Assembly (NCBI GenBank): GCA_902783625.1 | Contig: CACZRN010000109.1 | Span: 1-61,318 of the forward strand | Source of the DNA: an uncultured Prevotellaceae bacterium | GTDB taxonomy: Bacteria > Bacteroidota > Bacteroidia > Bacteroidales > Bacteroidaceae | Direction of reading: 5' to 3' | DNA length: 61,318 bases | Part shown: one piece after another, positions 60,619 through 61,318 of the stretch | Layout: each line of letters begins with the position of its first letter | How positions within the stretch are numbered: the stretch's first letter is position 1 | The notes under the pieces: model-generated | What the model was told of the DNA's origin: nothing | Seen by the model: only the letters and a program-made list of their open reading frames with translations | Databases searched by the model: none | Position numbers and translations under genes: made by a program

Positions 60619-61318
60619 ATGAAAAGAACAAGTAGAATACTCCTTCCTACAGTTTTCCTGCTGCTGACGTCGGCCACGGTACTGGCCATAGCAGGACTTT
60701 TCTCGCGCACCGACGACACCATCTCGCTGGCAGGAGAATGGAAGTTTGCACTCGACCCGCAAGACAAGGGCGTGAGCGAGAAGTGGTATGCCGGCGAACT
60801 GAAAGAACAGATTCAGATGCCCGGCTCCTGCGAACAGCGCGGATATGGCGAGGAAGCTACCGAACCCACCGTGGGACGGCTGACACGAGTAGTCAGATAC
60901 GAAGGAAAGGCATGGTATCAGAAAGAAATCACAGTGCCGAAGGCGTGGAAAGACAAGCACGTGGAACTCTTCCTGGAGCGATGCCACTGGGAATCGAACG
61001 TATGGGTAGACAACCAGTTCGTAGGCACACAGAACAGCCTCTCGGCACCTCATCTCTACGACCTCGGACAACTGTCGCCAGGCAAACACCGACTGACCGT
61101 CTGCATCGACAACACCTATAAAATCCCTATCGGCTCGTGGGCACACGCCATCACCGAAGACACTCAGGGCAACTGGAACGGCATGATCGGACAACTGGAG
61201 CTGAGGGCCACCCCGACGGTGTGGATAAAAAACGTGCAGGTGCATCCCGACCGAATGCTCGTCGACGTTGGAAACGCGACGGGAAACTCGCAGAATGTGA
61301 CCATACAGGGCGAGAAGC
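60619..61318 (+). CDS. GH2-family protein, N-terminal part (partial)
   Basis: The gene runs off the window end after 233 complete codons. It opens with a hydrophobic segment (MKRTSRILLPTVFLLLTSAT...) that is a signal peptide or anchor. The mature part reads ISLAGEWKFALDPQDKG, MPGSCEQRGYG, WYQKEITVPKAWKDKHVELFLERCHWESNVWVDN, the sugar-binding jelly-roll of GH2 enzymes, then TVWIKNVQVHPD, the start of the immunoglobulin-like domain. The catalytic barrel is outside. GH2 covers beta-galactosidases, beta-mannosidases and glucuronidases; the family member cannot be told. It is the last visible gene of the GH29 run. Confidence 0.85.
   Translation, partial: MKRTSRILLPTVFLLLTSATVLAIAGLFSRTDDTISLAGEWKFALDPQDKGVSEKWYAGELKEQIQMPGSCEQRGYGEEATEPTVGRLTRVVRYEGKAWYQKEITVPKAWKDKHVELFLERCHWESNVWVDNQFVGTQNSLSAPHLYDLGQLSPGKHRLTVCIDNTYKIPIGSWAHAITEDTQGNWNGMIGQLELRATPTVWIKNVQVHPDRMLVDVGNATGNSQNVTIQGEK

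Overview
The window looks like a chromosome segment of a Bacteroidales bacterium, most likely a Prevotella-type (Prevotellaceae) gut or rumen organism. Evidence: nearly every recognisable promoter has the Bacteroidetes form TTTG, 19-20 bp, TAnnTTTG; Shine-Dalgarno sites are mostly absent; family content includes DUF4924, an UpxY-type NusG, secreted glycoside hydrolases, Prevotella-style C-terminal sorting-like tails, a dockerin-like protein, and the GH133-GT4-GH57 glycogen locus. No rRNA, tRNA, transposase, integrase or CRISPR array was seen.

Layout. 1-7.9 kb: end of a zinc metallopeptidase gene, ROK sugar kinase and a divergent LysE-type exporter, DUF4924-rfbD-prfC, then a reverse cluster (small unknown protein, thioesterase, orphan UpxY-like antiterminator) and a 41-residue protein followed by rpe. 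8-23 kb: secreted carbohydrate enzymes (a TIM-barrel hydrolase, GH3, two GH43, GH106) around an ECF sigma factor, then miaA and a lipid kinase. 23.3-28 kb: glycogen operon GH133-GT4-GH57; the GH57 member has lost the residues expected to be catalytic. 28-37 kb: M50-like membrane protease, a cohesin-like secreted protein beside a dockerin-like secreted protein, gapA, mscL and two secreted unknowns. 37-45 kb: guaA with a MurU-like nucleotidyltransferase, an AmgK-RapZ fusion, groES-groEL, an exported C26 peptidase and an SDR. 46-52.5 kb: a lipoprotein, then sppA-lpxK-punA-thiL and an exported sugar isomerase-like protein. 52.6-61.3 kb: fucO-like dehydrogenase, then a GH29, GH-D-like, CocE hydrolase and GH2 run that continues off the window. 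No SusC/SusD pair is present, so the carbohydrate genes are not a canonical PUL in the part seen.

The main unexplained signal lies between genes. Eight intergenic spots hold tandem arrays of two to five short palindromes whose centres are spaced 22 bp (21.5-22). Unit sequences differ within and between arrays (AAAGAGGCTCTTT, AAACC...GGGTT, GTACAAAG...CTTTGTAC, AATTTTGC...GCAAAATT), yet both arms change together and the period holds, so dyad symmetry and spacing seem to be kept rather than the sequence. A second dispersed repeat, a 57-120 bp imperfect inverted repeat, carries in two of its copies a complete outward-facing promoter that appears to drive the adjacent gene. Other points of note are two candidate small RNAs, paired TGACA-N4-TGTCA palindromes above groES, and a 116-bp out-of-frame overlap of lpxK and punA.
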